A stretch of DNA of 64,000 nucleotides from Nioella aestuarii. Lineage in GTDB: Bacteria > Pseudomonadota > Alphaproteobacteria > Rhodobacterales > Rhodobacteraceae. The position numbers and the translations under genes were made by a program. Below, one piece after another: positions 24,552 to 33,326 of the stretch (positions within the stretch are counted from its first letter, which is position 1; the number at the start of each line of letters is the position of its first letter). The notes beneath the pieces were generated by a model that made no database searches, had not been told where the DNA came from, and saw nothing but the letters and a program-made list of their open reading frames with translations. The DNA lies in the NCBI RefSeq assembly GCF_050896395.1, contig NZ_JBPBBA010000025.1, positions 1 to 64,000 on the forward strand, written 5' to 3'.

Positions 24552-26096
24552 ATGTCAGACACAGAACCCTATGCCATTGAACTGCGTGGAATCTCCAAGG
24601 CCTTTGGCCCGGTTCAGGCAAACAAGGACATCTCCCTGCATGTCCGCAAAGGCACGATCCACGGGATTGTCGGTGAAAACGGTGCGGGGAAATCGACCCT
24701 GATGTCGATCCTCTATGGGTTCTACAAGGCCGATGCCGGGGAAATCATAATCAACGGACAACCCACCCTGATCCCCGACAGCCAGGCCGCGATTCGTGCG
24801 GGCATCGGCATGGTCCACCAGCATTTCAAGCTGGTTGAGAATTTCACGGTGGTCGAGAATGTGATTCTCGGAGCCGAAGATGGCGCATTGCTGCAGCCCT
24901 CGATCACCAAGGCGCGGCGCATTCTGAAGGAACTGTCTGACGAATACGAACTGCATGTGGACCCGGATTCGGTGATCGAGGAAATCTCGGTCGGCCATCA
25001 GCAACGGGTAGAGATTCTGAAGCAGCTTTATCGGCACGCCGATATCCTGATCCTCGATGAGCCAACCGGTGTTCTGACCCCTGCCGAGGCCGACCATCTG
25101 TTCCGCATCCTCAATGGGCTGAAGGAACAGGGAAAGACGATCATCCTGATCACCCACAAGCTGCGGGAGATCATGGAAGTGACCGACACCGTGTCGGTGA
25201 TGCGCCGGGGTGAGATGACGGCAACCGTACAAACCGCCGAGACAAGCCCCGAACAACTGGCCGAACTGATGGTGGGCCGTAAGGTTCTGCTACGAGTCGA
25301 CAAGGCAGCTGCCAATCCGGGTGAAGTGGTACTGGACGTGGCCGATCTTCGGGTGAATGACGACCAGAAAGTCGAACGCTTGAAGGGCGTATCGCTGCAA
25401 ATTCGGGCGGGCGAAATCCTTGGCATCGCGGGCGTTGCTGGAAATGGGCAGTCGGAATTGCTGGAAGTTCTGGGCGGAATGATCCCGGCTGCGGGCGGCA
25501 CGATCACGGTCAAAGGACAGCAGATCGACCTGACCGGAACGGCCTCGGATGGGCAAAGCCGCCGGGACCGTGGCATCGCCCATGTGCCAGAGGACCGTCA
25601 GAAAGAGGGCCTGATCATGCCCTTCATGGCCTGGGAAAACGTCGGCTTCGGATATCACCACGATCCGAAATACCAGAAGAACCGGTTGTTCATGGACAAT
25701 GCAGCGTTGAAGCAGGACACCGCCGAAAAGATGGAACGCTTCGACGTGCGCCCACCCAATCCGTTTCTCGAGGCCAAGAATTTCTCTGGCGGCAACCAGC
25801 AAAAAATCGTCGTCGCGCGCGAGATCGAGCGCAATCCAGACCTTCTGCTGATCGGGCAGCCGACGCGGGGCGTCGACATCGGCGCGATCGAGTTCATCCA
25901 CAAGCAGATCATCGCATTGCGCGATCAGGGCAAGGCAATCCTGCTGGTGTCGGTCGAGCTTGATGAAATCATGTCACTGTCGGATCGCATTGCCGTCATG
26001 TTCGATGGCAAGATCATGGGCGAACGCCTGCCCTCGGAAACCAACGAAGGTGAATTGGGCCTCTTGATGGCCGGTGTGACCAAGGGGGCCGCATAA
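24552..26096 (+). CDS. Nucleoside/sugar-type ABC transporter ATP-binding protein (two ABC domains)
   Basis: A 514-residue tandem ATPase of the type that pairs with BMP receptors. Domain 1 has Walker A GENGAGKST (about 43-51), a degenerate signature ISVGHQQRVEIL in place of LSGGQ, and Walker B ILILDEPTGVL. Domain 2 has a degenerate Walker A (GVAGNGQSELLEVLGG), a good signature FSGGNQQKIVVAREI and LLLIGQPTRGVD in place of the Walker B DEP. This asymmetry is normal for the family. I start at 24552 (MSDTEPYAIELRG). The stop overlaps the first permease start by one base (TAATG). Confidence 0.93.
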   Translation: MSDTEPYAIELRGISKAFGPVQANKDISLHVRKGTIHGIVGENGAGKSTLMSILYGFYKADAGEIIINGQPTLIPDSQAAIRAGIGMVHQHFKLVENFTVVENVILGAEDGALLQPSITKARRILKELSDEYELHVDPDSVIEEISVGHQQRVEILKQLYRHADILILDEPTGVLTPAEADHLFRILNGLKEQGKTIILITHKLREIMEVTDTVSVMRRGEMTATVQTAETSPEQLAELMVGRKVLLRVDKAAANPGEVVLDVADLRVNDDQKVERLKGVSLQIRAGEILGIAGVAGNGQSELLEVLGGMIPAAGGTITVKGQQIDLTGTASDGQSRRDRGIAHVPEDRQKEGLIMPFMAWENVGFGYHHDPKYQKNRLFMDNAALKQDTAEKMERFDVRPPNPFLEAKNFSGGNQQKIVVAREIERNPDLLLIGQPTRGVDIGAIEFIHKQIIALRDQGKAILLVSVELDEIMSLSDRIAVMFDGKIMGERLPSETNEGELGLLMAGVTKGAA

Positions 26097-27184
26097 TGGA
26101 TAAGATGCCGAAATGGGCGGATCTCGCCCTAATCCCTTTCATCAACCTGATGCTGGCGCTTTTCGTTTCGGGGCTGGTGGTTTTGTACATCGGGGAAAGT
26201 CCGCTCGAGGCGATGGCCATCATGGTGCGGGGCTCGGTCGGGACGGCCTATGGCTGGGGCTACACGCTGTATTATGCCACCAACTTCATCTTTACCGGGT
26301 TGGCCGTGGCCGTGGCGTTCCATGCGCGCATGTTCAATATCGGTGGCGAGGGTCAGGCCGCACTTGGCGGGCTTGGCGTGGCCGTTGTTTGCCTGACCAT
26401 TCCCTGGCCGCACTGGTCCCTGGCACTTCTTGGTGCCATCGCGGGCGCGGCGGCTTTCGGCGCGGCATGGGCTGCGATCCCTGCCTATCTGCAGGCCAAG
26501 CGCGGCAGCCATATCGTGATCACCACGATCATGTTCAACTTCATCGCATCTGCGCTTTTGGTCTATCTCTTGGTCAACGTCTTCCGGGTGCCGGGGTCCA
26601 TGGCGCCCGAAACCGCACGTTTTGCAGAGGCAACGCATCTGCCCAATGCCTATGACATTGCACCTTGGTTGGGTTTCAGCCGGTCCACGCCCCTGAATGT
26701 GTCTTTCCTTGTGGCCCTGGTGGCCTGCGTTGCAGTCTGGGCTTTGATCTGGAAAACCCGGCTCGGATATGAAATCCGCGCCTACGGCCATTCACAAACT
26801 GCCGCGGTTTATGCCGGGATCAACCCGGTGCGGATCATCATGATCTCGATGCTGATTTCTGGCGGGTTGTCGGGCCTGATGGCAATCAATGCCGTGATGG
26901 GGGAAGCCGAGCGCCTGGTCATCGACCCGGTTCAGGGTGCGGGTTTCGTAGGCATCGCGGTGGCCCTAATGGGCCGGTCGCACCCCGTAGGCGTGTTCCT
27001 GGCTGCGCTGCTTTTCGGGATGCTCTACCAGGGCGGGGCGGAGCTGGAGTTCGAGATGCCATCGGTCAGCCGAGAAATGCTGCTGGTCATTCAGGCGCTT
27101 GTGATCCTGTTCACGGGCGCCCTGGACAATATGGTGCGCATGCCTGTGGAACGCATGTTCCTTGCCATGCGGAAAGGGAGCTGA
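26096..27184 (+). CDS. Nucleoside ABC transporter permease 1
   Basis: A 362-residue inner-membrane permease of the BPD_transp_2 (LivH/RbsC-like) superfamily with about nine hydrophobic segments. Recognisable parts are FHARMFNIGGEGQAALGGLG, SHIVITTIMFNFIA and AVMGEAERLVIDPVQGAGFVG. It begins one base before the ATPase stop and ends three bases before the second permease, so the genes are translated as one unit. Confidence 0.92.
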   Translation: MDKMPKWADLALIPFINLMLALFVSGLVVLYIGESPLEAMAIMVRGSVGTAYGWGYTLYYATNFIFTGLAVAVAFHARMFNIGGEGQAALGGLGVAVVCLTIPWPHWSLALLGAIAGAAAFGAAWAAIPAYLQAKRGSHIVITTIMFNFIASALLVYLLVNVFRVPGSMAPETARFAEATHLPNAYDIAPWLGFSRSTPLNVSFLVALVACVAVWALIWKTRLGYEIRAYGHSQTAAVYAGINPVRIIMISMLISGGLSGLMAINAVMGEAERLVIDPVQGAGFVGIAVALMGRSHPVGVFLAALLFGMLYQGGAELEFEMPSVSREMLLVIQALVILFTGALDNMVRMPVERMFLAMRKGS

Positions 27185-27187
27185 GCC

Positions 27188-28153
27188 ATGGATTTCGCAA
27201 CTCTCATCCAGCTTCTCGACAGCTCTATCCGCCTGGCCACGCCGCTGCTGCTGGCCTGTCTGGCCGGGCTCTATTCCGAACGGGCGGGGATTTTTGACAT
27301 CGGCCTTGAGGGCAAGATCCTGATCTCGGCCTTCTTCTCGGCCTCGGTTGCGTTTTCCACCGGAAATGTCTGGCTTGGCCTCTTGGCGGGTGTCGCGTCG
27401 TCGATGGTGTTTGCTTTGTTGCACGGGGTGGCGTCGATCACTTTCCGGGGCAACCAGCTGATTTCAGGCGTGGCGATCAACTTCCTTGCCGCAGGCATGA
27501 CCGTGGTGGTCAGTGACAGCTGGTTCTCGCTTGGCGGGCGTACGCCACAGCTGGAAAACTCAGGCCGGTTCCAAAACATCACCCTGCCTTTTGCGGAACA
27601 GCTGCAAGGCGTGCCGTTCATCGGACCGATCTATCACGATCTGATCTCAGGTCATTCAATCCTGGTCTACGCGGCCTTCCTGATCGTGCCGCTGACATGG
27701 TGGCTGCTGTATCGCACCCGGTTCGGCCTGCGCCTGCGTGCTGTTGGGGAAAACCCGGCGGCGGTGGACACAGCCGGCATCTCGGTCGTGCGGCTGCGGT
27801 TCTCGGCAGTGCTGATCTGCGGCGTGCTCTGTGGCATCGCCGGAGCGTATCTATCGACCAGCCTGTCGGCTGGCTTCGTGCGGGATATGAGCGCGGGGCG
27901 TGGCTTCATCGCACTGGCGGCGCTGATCTTTTCAAAATGGCGGCCCTGGTATGCGCTGATGGCGTGCCTGCTCTTTGGTCTGCTGGATGCGACGGGAAGC
28001 CTGTTCCAGAACATCGAGGTTCTGGGGATCAGTGTGCCAGTGCAGTTCATGCAGGCCTTGCCCTATATTCTGACCGTCGTGATCCTGGCCGGCTTCGTCG
28101 GGAAGGCCATCCCGCCGCGTGCAGGCGGGGAACCCTATGTGAAGGAACGCTGA
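27188..28153 (+). CDS. Nucleoside ABC transporter permease 2
   Basis: A 321-residue partner permease of the same superfamily. It shows LYSERAGIFDIGLEGKILIS near the N-terminus, the coupling region RLRAVGENPAAVDTAGI that docks to the ATPase, and SAGRGFIALAALIFSKW. Together with permease 1 it forms the heterodimeric channel. Two tandem hairpins separate it from the purine nucleoside phosphorylase gene. Confidence 0.92.
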   Translation: MDFATLIQLLDSSIRLATPLLLACLAGLYSERAGIFDIGLEGKILISAFFSASVAFSTGNVWLGLLAGVASSMVFALLHGVASITFRGNQLISGVAINFLAAGMTVVVSDSWFSLGGRTPQLENSGRFQNITLPFAEQLQGVPFIGPIYHDLISGHSILVYAAFLIVPLTWWLLYRTRFGLRLRAVGENPAAVDTAGISVVRLRFSAVLICGVLCGIAGAYLSTSLSAGFVRDMSAGRGFIALAALIFSKWRPWYALMACLLFGLLDATGSLFQNIEVLGISVPVQFMQALPYILTVVILAGFVGKAIPPRAGGEPYVKER

Positions 28154-28160
28154 GGATATC

Positions 28161-28211
28161 GGGTCGCACCGCCAGCGGTGCGACCCGGAAGGATTTTGCA
28201 AAATCCTTTCC
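28161..28211. repeat. Two back-to-back intergenic hairpins
   Basis: GGGTCGCACCGC (28161-28172) and GCGGTGCGACCC (28175-28186) form a perfect 12-bp stem with a 2-base loop. It is followed directly by GGAAGGATTTTG-CA-AAATCCTTTCC (28187-28211), a near-perfect palindrome with one bulge. The second unit resembles the GGATTTTGCAAAATCC palindromes I recall as common between genes in Rhodobacteraceae. They lie between the permease and the phosphorylase and could stabilise or partly terminate the upstream mRNA. Confidence 0.75.
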
Positions 28212-28237
28212 CCGCGCTTGTTGAAAGGCCAACGCCC

Positions 28238-29038
28238 ATGTCTGACCATACAGCGCTTGTTGATCTGATCCGGTCCCGCGCCGGGTCTGAACCCGTGTCT
28301 CTCGGACTCATACTCGGTTCCGGCCTGGGGCATCTGGCCGAAGCCGTTGACGGTGTCGCGATAGACTATTCCGACCTTCCCGGATTTCCCCATGCAGGTG
28401 TCTCGGGCCACAATCCCAAGCTGGTGATCGGTGATCTCGAAGGCACCCGCGTCGCCGTATTCGGCGGCCGCGCTCATTATTACGAAAGCGGGCGAGGCGA
28501 TGCGATGCGCCTGCCGCTGGAGGTGCTGAAAGCCCTCGGGGCAGAAACGCTGATTGTCACCAATGCAGCGGGTTCCATGCGCTCGGACATCCAGCCCGGC
28601 GACCTGATGCTGCTGAATGACCATATCAACTTTTCCGGCCTCAACCCTCTGATCGGAGAACCTTCCGACCGCCGCTTTGTGCCGATGAAGGACGCCTATG
28701 ACCCTGCCATCCGCGCAGCGTTGAAGACATCGGCAGAGGCGGAAGGTATCGACCTCGCAGAAGGGGTCTATGCCTGGTATTCCGGCCCATCATTCGAAAC
28801 CCCTGCCGAAATCCGCGCAATTCGCATCCTAGGGGCCGATGCCGTGGGAATGTCCACCGTGCCCGAGGTGATTCTCGCGCGGTTCCTTGGCCTTCGCGCC
28901 GCCGCGATTTCGACCGTCACCAATATGGCAGCCGGTCTGAGCGATGAAGCGATCAGCCATGAACACACCAAGGCCATGGCACCGCTTGGCGCAGCCAAGT
29001 TGGAAAAGATCCTGCGCCATTATCTGAGACAGGGCTAA
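28238..29038 (+). CDS. punA: Purine nucleoside phosphorylase (trimeric class, xanthosine/inosine/guanosine type)
   Basis: Cleaves purine ribonucleosides with phosphate to base and ribose-1-phosphate. The 266-residue protein has the phosphate loop LILGSGLGHLAEAV (about 24-37), FGGRAHYYESG (about 75-85), VTNAAGSMRSDI, the substrate-binding YAWYSGPSFETPAEIR (about 174-189) and GADAVGMSTVPEVI. Start at 28238, with AAAGG some ten bases upstream. It follows the BMP nucleoside transporter on the same strand, which makes uptake followed by phosphorolysis the obvious pathway. A hexameric-type phosphorylase (deoD) is encoded separately at 41.4 kb. Confidence 0.93.
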   Translation: MSDHTALVDLIRSRAGSEPVSLGLILGSGLGHLAEAVDGVAIDYSDLPGFPHAGVSGHNPKLVIGDLEGTRVAVFGGRAHYYESGRGDAMRLPLEVLKALGAETLIVTNAAGSMRSDIQPGDLMLLNDHINFSGLNPLIGEPSDRRFVPMKDAYDPAIRAALKTSAEAEGIDLAEGVYAWYSGPSFETPAEIRAIRILGADAVGMSTVPEVILARFLGLRAAAISTVTNMAAGLSDEAISHEHTKAMAPLGAAKLEKILRHYLRQG

Positions 29039-29044
29039 GCGCAA

Positions 29045-29062
29045 CTGTTCCGATCTGTCGCA
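29045..29062 (+). repeat. 18-bp repeat upstream of exporter paralogue 1
   Basis: CTGTTCCGATCTGTCGCA, 105 bp before the ATG at 29150. The identical 18-mer occurs at 30135-30152, 102 bp before the ATG of the second exporter. It probably marks the old edge of a duplication or a shared regulatory site. Confidence 0.75.
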
Positions 29063-29149
29063 GGTTGATCCCCCCTGCAAGAGGTGGCCACCGTCCTGTC
29101 ACAGGCGTAAGGGAAAAAAATCGCGCCCTGTCCACCCTGCCCGAGTTCC

Positions 29150-30070
29150 ATGCAGATTTACCTTCCCATTGCCGAGGTCAGCGTCAACGCCTTTATGCTG
29201 CTTGGCATCGGCGGCCTGGTCGGCGTGCTGTCGGGCATGTTCGGCGTTGGCGGAGGCTTTCTGATCACTCCGCTGCTGTTCCTTGCTGGCATCCCTCCGG
29301 TGGTTGCCGTCGCGACATCTGCCAACCAGATCGTTGCCTCTTCAATTTCCGGCGTGATCAGCCATTTTCAGCGTCGCACGGTCGATATCAAGATGGGCTC
29401 GGTTCTGCTGGCAGGCGGGCTTTTGGGGTCTGCTTTCGGTGTGCAGGTCTTTGCTGCGTTGCGCGCGGTCGGACAGGTCGATCTGTTGGTCCGGCTTTGC
29501 TATGTCGTCTTCCTTGGGGCCATCGGCGCGATGATGTTCGTCGAAAGCCTGAACGCCATCCGCGCCTCAAAACGCGCGGGTGATCGCGCCCCCATAAAGC
29601 GACGCCAGCGAAACTGGGTTCACACAATGCCCCTCAAGATGCGCTTTCGCACTTCGGGGCTGTATATCTCGGCACTGCCGCCACTGTTGGTTGGCGGTGC
29701 AGTTGGCATCCTGTCGGCGATCATGGGCGTGGGCGGCGGTTTTATCATGGTCCCTGCGATGATCTACATACTCGGGATGCCCACCAAGGTGGTGATTGGC
29801 ACCTCTCTGTTCCAGATCATCTTTGTCACGGCGTTCACCACGCTGATGCATGCGTTGACCAGCCATTCCGTGGACATGGTGCTGGCGCTTCTGCTGATCT
29901 TTGGCGGGGTGCTTGGTGCGCAAGTGGGCGCACGCATCGGCGTCATGCTGAAGGCCGAACAGTTGCGCATTCTGCTGGCAGTCCTGGTGTTGGCGGTCAG
30001 CGTCAAGATCGGGCTGGAACTGGTTATTCATCCCGGTGAGCTTTACGGTATTTCCGGCGACCTGGACTGA
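29150..30070 (+). CDS. TauE/SafE-family (sulfite exporter-like) membrane protein, paralogue 1
   Basis: A 306-residue polytopic protein of the TauE/SafE (DUF81) family, members of which export sulfite or other small anions. Two repeated half-motifs are clear: LSGMFGVGGGFLITPLL (about 27-43) and LSAIMGVGGGFIMVPAM (about 188-204), the inverted-repeat core of the family. A basic stretch SKRAGDRAPIKRRQ around 140-153 separates the halves. It is closely similar to the next gene, with nearly identical N-termini (MQIYLPIAEVSVNAF in both). The ribosome-binding site is weak. Substrate unknown. Confidence 0.88.
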   Translation: MQIYLPIAEVSVNAFMLLGIGGLVGVLSGMFGVGGGFLITPLLFLAGIPPVVAVATSANQIVASSISGVISHFQRRTVDIKMGSVLLAGGLLGSAFGVQVFAALRAVGQVDLLVRLCYVVFLGAIGAMMFVESLNAIRASKRAGDRAPIKRRQRNWVHTMPLKMRFRTSGLYISALPPLLVGGAVGILSAIMGVGGGFIMVPAMIYILGMPTKVVIGTSLFQIIFVTAFTTLMHALTSHSVDMVLALLLIFGGVLGAQVGARIGVMLKAEQLRILLAVLVLAVSVKIGLELVIHPGELYGISGDLD

Positions 30071-30134
30071 TCCATTCGCAAAGGTGGTACTGGACGGAAC
30101 GAGGCCGGTGTTTCACTATACATTCCGTGTCCTG

Positions 30135-30152
30135 CTGTTCCGATCTGTCGCA
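30135..30152 (+). repeat. 18-bp repeat upstream of exporter paralogue 2
   Basis: Exact copy of the 18-mer at 29045-29062 and at nearly the same distance from the following ATG. The bases between the repeat and each ATG have otherwise diverged, which suggests the 18-mer is under constraint. Confidence 0.75.
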
Positions 30153-30236
30153 CCCCCGCGGGGCGGATTGCAGTCTGGCCAATGAACAAACCGGGCAGTA
30201 AGAGAAGCTACAACCTCAGGAGGCATACGTCAGACC

Positions 30237-31160
30237 ATGCAGATCTACCTGCCCATTGCGGAAGTCAGCGTAAACGCTTTCCTTCTGCTTGGGCTTGGCG
30301 GCATGGTCGGGATCCTGTCAGGCATGTTCGGGGTTGGCGGTGGCTTTCTTCTGACGCCGCTGCTGTTCTTCATCGGGATACCACCCGCCGTCGCCGTTGC
30401 GACCGAGGCAAACCAGATCGTTGCATCGTCTTTTTCCGGTGTTCTGGCGCATTTCAAGCGAAAGACGGTGGATCTCCGAATGGGGGTCGTCTTATTGATC
30501 GGCGGCCTTATCGGGGCTGCTCTCGGGGTGCAGGTGTTCAACGCGCTCCGCGCCATTGGGCAGGTCGATCTGCTTGTTCGCCTTTGTTACGTGGTCTTCC
30601 TTGGCATCATCGGCGCGCTGATGTTTGTCGAAAGCCTGCGCGCCATCTACCGCTCCAAGGCTGCTGCGGGTGCTCCGCCGCCGCGCCGCCACCATCGCGG
30701 CTGGATCCACGCGCTGCCATTCAAGATGCGCTTTCGCACCTCGGGGCTGTATCTGTCTGTAATTCCTCCGCTTCTGGTTGGTCTGTGCGTGGGTGTGCTG
30801 GCAGCGATCATGGGCGTCGGTGGTGGGTTCATCATGGTACCCGCGATGATCTATATCCTTGGCATGCCCACCAAGGTTGTCGTCGGTACATCGCTTTTTC
30901 AGATCATCTTCGTAACCGCATTTTCCACCCTTCTACACGCCACCACGAACTTTACCGTTGATATGATCCTCGCTGTCCTACTGCTGATCGGTGGTGTGAT
31001 CGGTGCTCAGATCGGCGCGCGGATCGGCGTTAAGCTGAAGGCAGAGCAACTGCGCATCCTGCTGGCGATCATGGTGCTTGGCGTGTGTGGAAAACTGGCC
31101 TTCGACCTGCTGGTGCAGCCGTCGGAACTCTTCACATTGGGGGCTGCGTCGGGGCATTGA
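30237..31160 (+). CDS. TauE/SafE-family (sulfite exporter-like) membrane protein, paralogue 2
   Basis: A 307-residue tandem duplicate of the preceding exporter. It keeps both core motifs (LSGMFGVGGGFLLTPLL and LAAIMGVGGGFIMVPAM) and the long invariant stretch GQVDLLVRLCYVVFLG. Changes concentrate in the basic linker (about 140-155) and at the C-terminus (FTLGAASGH here, YGISGDLD in paralogue 1). AGGAGG lies about 13 bases before the ATG, farther than usual. Its stop overlaps the next gene's TTG start, tying this copy rather than copy 1 to the TIGR02186-like protein. Confidence 0.88.
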   Translation: MQIYLPIAEVSVNAFLLLGLGGMVGILSGMFGVGGGFLLTPLLFFIGIPPAVAVATEANQIVASSFSGVLAHFKRKTVDLRMGVVLLIGGLIGAALGVQVFNALRAIGQVDLLVRLCYVVFLGIIGALMFVESLRAIYRSKAAAGAPPPRRHHRGWIHALPFKMRFRTSGLYLSVIPPLLVGLCVGVLAAIMGVGGGFIMVPAMIYILGMPTKVVVGTSLFQIIFVTAFSTLLHATTNFTVDMILAVLLLIGGVIGAQIGARIGVKLKAEQLRILLAIMVLGVCGKLAFDLLVQPSELFTLGAASGH

Positions 31161-31921
31161 AACAGATCCTGCTGATATTGGCCCTTTTGCTGGCCCCGCT
31201 TGCTGCTACCGCGCAGGAGGAAACCGTTGTTGCTGGCCTGTCCCAGAACGAGGTGTCAATCACCGCGAATTTCAACGGCTCTGAGATCCTGATTTTCGGC
31301 GCGGTCCAGCGCTACACGCCCGTGCCCGAAGGCAATCCGCTGGAGGTGATCATCACCATCGAAGGCCCCGATCGCCCGGTTACGGTGCGGCGGATGGATC
31401 GGCGCTATGGCATCTGGATGAACACCGAAGCGGTAGAAGTCGATGCCGCGCCCACCTTTTACGCGGTCGCCACCACCAATCCCTTCCGCGAAGTGATCAG
31501 CGATACCGAGGATCTGCGTCACCGCATCTCCATTCCCCGTGCGATCCGCGCCGTCGGCACCGAAACGTATCATCAGCGCGACTTCACCGAGGCGGTGATC
31601 CGTATTCGCACGGGCGAAGATCTGTACCAGGTGCTTGAGGGCGCCGTGATCCTGCGCAATGAGACTCTTTTCAACACCTCGTTTCGGATGCCTGCCAATC
31701 TTGTCGAGGGCGATTACACCGCGCGCATATTCCTGACCCGCGGTCGTGAGGTTGTTTCCTCCTACGAGACCGCGATTACAGTGCGCAAAGTTGGGCTGGA
31801 ACGGATGATCTACACGCTGGCCCATGAACGGCCGCTGGTCTACGGGCTGTTGTCTCTGGCCATCGCCATCGCCGCTGGCTGGCTGGCCTCGGCCGTGTTC
31901 CGTTACATCCGAATGGGCTGA
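31157..31921 (+). CDS. TIGR02186-like secreted membrane-anchored protein
   Basis: A 254-residue protein of a family, found mainly in alphaproteobacteria, that I know as TIGR02186 and that commonly sits beside TauE-type exporters; its function is not established. A signal peptide (ILLILALLLAPLAATAQ) is followed by a beta-rich periplasmic region (LSQNEVSITANFNGSEILIF, TNPFREVISDTEDLRHR, YQVLEGAVILRNETLF) and one C-terminal helix (VYGLLSLAIAIAAGWLASAVF) with a short RYIRMG tail. I start at TTG 31157, which overlaps the exporter stop (TTGA) and puts the signal peptide at the very N-terminus. It probably forms a complex with, or helps, exporter 2. Confidence 0.8.
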   Translation: MKQILLILALLLAPLAATAQEETVVAGLSQNEVSITANFNGSEILIFGAVQRYTPVPEGNPLEVIITIEGPDRPVTVRRMDRRYGIWMNTEAVEVDAAPTFYAVATTNPFREVISDTEDLRHRISIPRAIRAVGTETYHQRDFTEAVIRIRTGEDLYQVLEGAVILRNETLFNTSFRMPANLVEGDYTARIFLTRGREVVSSYETAITVRKVGLERMIYTLAHERPLVYGLLSLAIAIAAGWLASAVFRYIRMG

Positions 31922-31946
31922 TCGGCCCACCCCCACAGGAGTGTAA

Positions 31947-32549
31947 ATGCAAACCATTGACCGTGTCGAAGATCTGGAGACGCTCTATGGCGACCCGGTA
32001 CCAACCTCGCTGACCAAGGTCACAGACCGGATGACACCACGTTACCGGCAATGGATCGAGGCCGCGCGCTTCGTGGTTGTGTCCACTGTCGGGCCGGAAG
32101 GCGCCGATGGCAGCCCGCGTGGCGATGACGGTCCGGTGGTGCGGATTGTTGATGACAAAACCCTGTGGCTGCCCGATTGGCGCGGCAATAACCGCATCGA
32201 CACGCTGCGCAATATCATGCGCGACGGGCGGATCAGCCTGATGTTCATGGTGCCGGGGTCAAACAACGTGGTGCGGGTAAACGGCCGCGCCGTGCTGACC
32301 GCTGACACCGAGGTGACCGCCAGCTTCGACCGGAAAGGCATTCACCCCAAATCGGTGATCGTGGTCACGCTGGACGAAATGTATTACCAATGCGCCAAGG
32401 CGATCATGCGCTCGGGGTTGTGGACTCGCGGCGATGACAGCGAAAAAGTGCCGACGGCAGGGCAATTCGTGAAGGAACGGGACCAGGATTTTGACGGCGA
32501 AACCGATGACGCCACCTATCCCGAATATGCCAAGACACGCATGTGGTGA
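31947..32549 (+). CDS. Pyridoxamine-5'-phosphate-oxidase-fold flavin-binding protein
   Basis: A 200-residue split-barrel protein of the PPOX family (the MSMEG_1061-type branch, as I recall). The barrel starts at AARFVVVSTVGPEGADGSPR (about 39-58), with LPDWRGNNRIDTLRNIM and the strand ISLMFMVPGSNNVVRVNGRA after it, regions that contact FMN in relatives. The C-terminal part (CAKAIMRSGLW) is typical. AGGAG precedes the ATG. It probably reduces a small molecule, but the substrate is unknown. It follows the exporter cluster by 25 bp on the same strand. Confidence 0.85.
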   Translation: MQTIDRVEDLETLYGDPVPTSLTKVTDRMTPRYRQWIEAARFVVVSTVGPEGADGSPRGDDGPVVRIVDDKTLWLPDWRGNNRIDTLRNIMRDGRISLMFMVPGSNNVVRVNGRAVLTADTEVTASFDRKGIHPKSVIVVTLDEMYYQCAKAIMRSGLWTRGDDSEKVPTAGQFVKERDQDFDGETDDATYPEYAKTRMW

Positions 32550-32588
32550 CTGCCAAAGGGTCGCTGCCCGATGGGTGGCTCCTGCCCT

Positions 32589-33326
32589 CTACCCCCGCCC
32601 GATGAATGGCATCTTGTTGGCCATGACCGTCAAACTCGGCACATTGGCCTCGGGCGGCAAATTCGCCATGTACCAGACTGCCTCTGCCACATCGACGGCA
32701 TTCATCACCGCTTCGGCCTTGATGCTGCCATCAGCCTGGCGCGCACCCTGGGCAATCCCCTTGGTCATCTCGGTCGCGGCATTGCCAATATCAAGCTGAC
32801 CGGCACAAATCCCCAAATCGCGCCCATCCAGATTGAGCGTCTTGGTCAGCCCGCTAACCCCGTGCTTGGTGGTGGTGTAACAGACCGATCCCGGCCGGGG
32901 CACATGCGCGGAAATGGACCCGTTATTGATGATCCGCCCCCCTGCAGGCTCCTGCCGGCGCATCTGACCGAAAGCCGCGCGCGCACACAAAAACATACCG
33001 GTCAGGTTCACATCCAGAACGGCGCGCCAATCGGCCAGGCTGATTTCGTCAATCGGCCCCGACGGCCCGAAGGATCCGGCATTGTTGAACAGAACATCCA
33101 ATCGCCCGGCACGCTCGGCAATCTTGACAAAAGCCTCGGCAACCGCAGCCTCATCCGTCACATCGCAAGGCAAGGCCAACGCGTTCTGGTGCGACTTGGC
33201 CAACAGCTCCAATGGCTCTGCCCGGCGCGCCAGCAAGGCCACAGTCCACCCCCGGTCCAGAAACAGATCCGCGACGGCACGCCCGATGCCCGCACTTGCT
33301 CCTGTCACCGCGATCACCTTGCTCAT
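32589..33326 (-). CDS. Short-chain dehydrogenase/reductase (SDR)
   Basis: A 245-residue classical SDR. It has the NAD(P)-binding TGASAGIGRAV (8-18), CDVTDEAAV, NNAG (about 85-88), the catalytic Ser in NNGSISAHVP (about 138) and the YxxxK pair in YTTTKHG (about 151-155). An Arg pair after the second strand (LLARRAEPL) hints at NADPH preference. The ATG overlaps the helicase stop (33323-33326), so it is translated after the helicase gene. Substrate unknown. Confidence 0.9.
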   Translation of the reverse strand: MSKVIAVTGASAGIGRAVADLFLDRGWTVALLARRAEPLELLAKSHQNALALPCDVTDEAAVAEAFVKIAERAGRLDVLFNNAGSFGPSGPIDEISLADWRAVLDVNLTGMFLCARAAFGQMRRQEPAGGRIINNGSISAHVPRPGSVCYTTTKHGVSGLTKTLNLDGRDLGICAGQLDIGNAATEMTKGIAQGARQADGSIKAEAVMNAVDVAEAVWYMANLPPEANVPSLTVMANKMPFIGRG

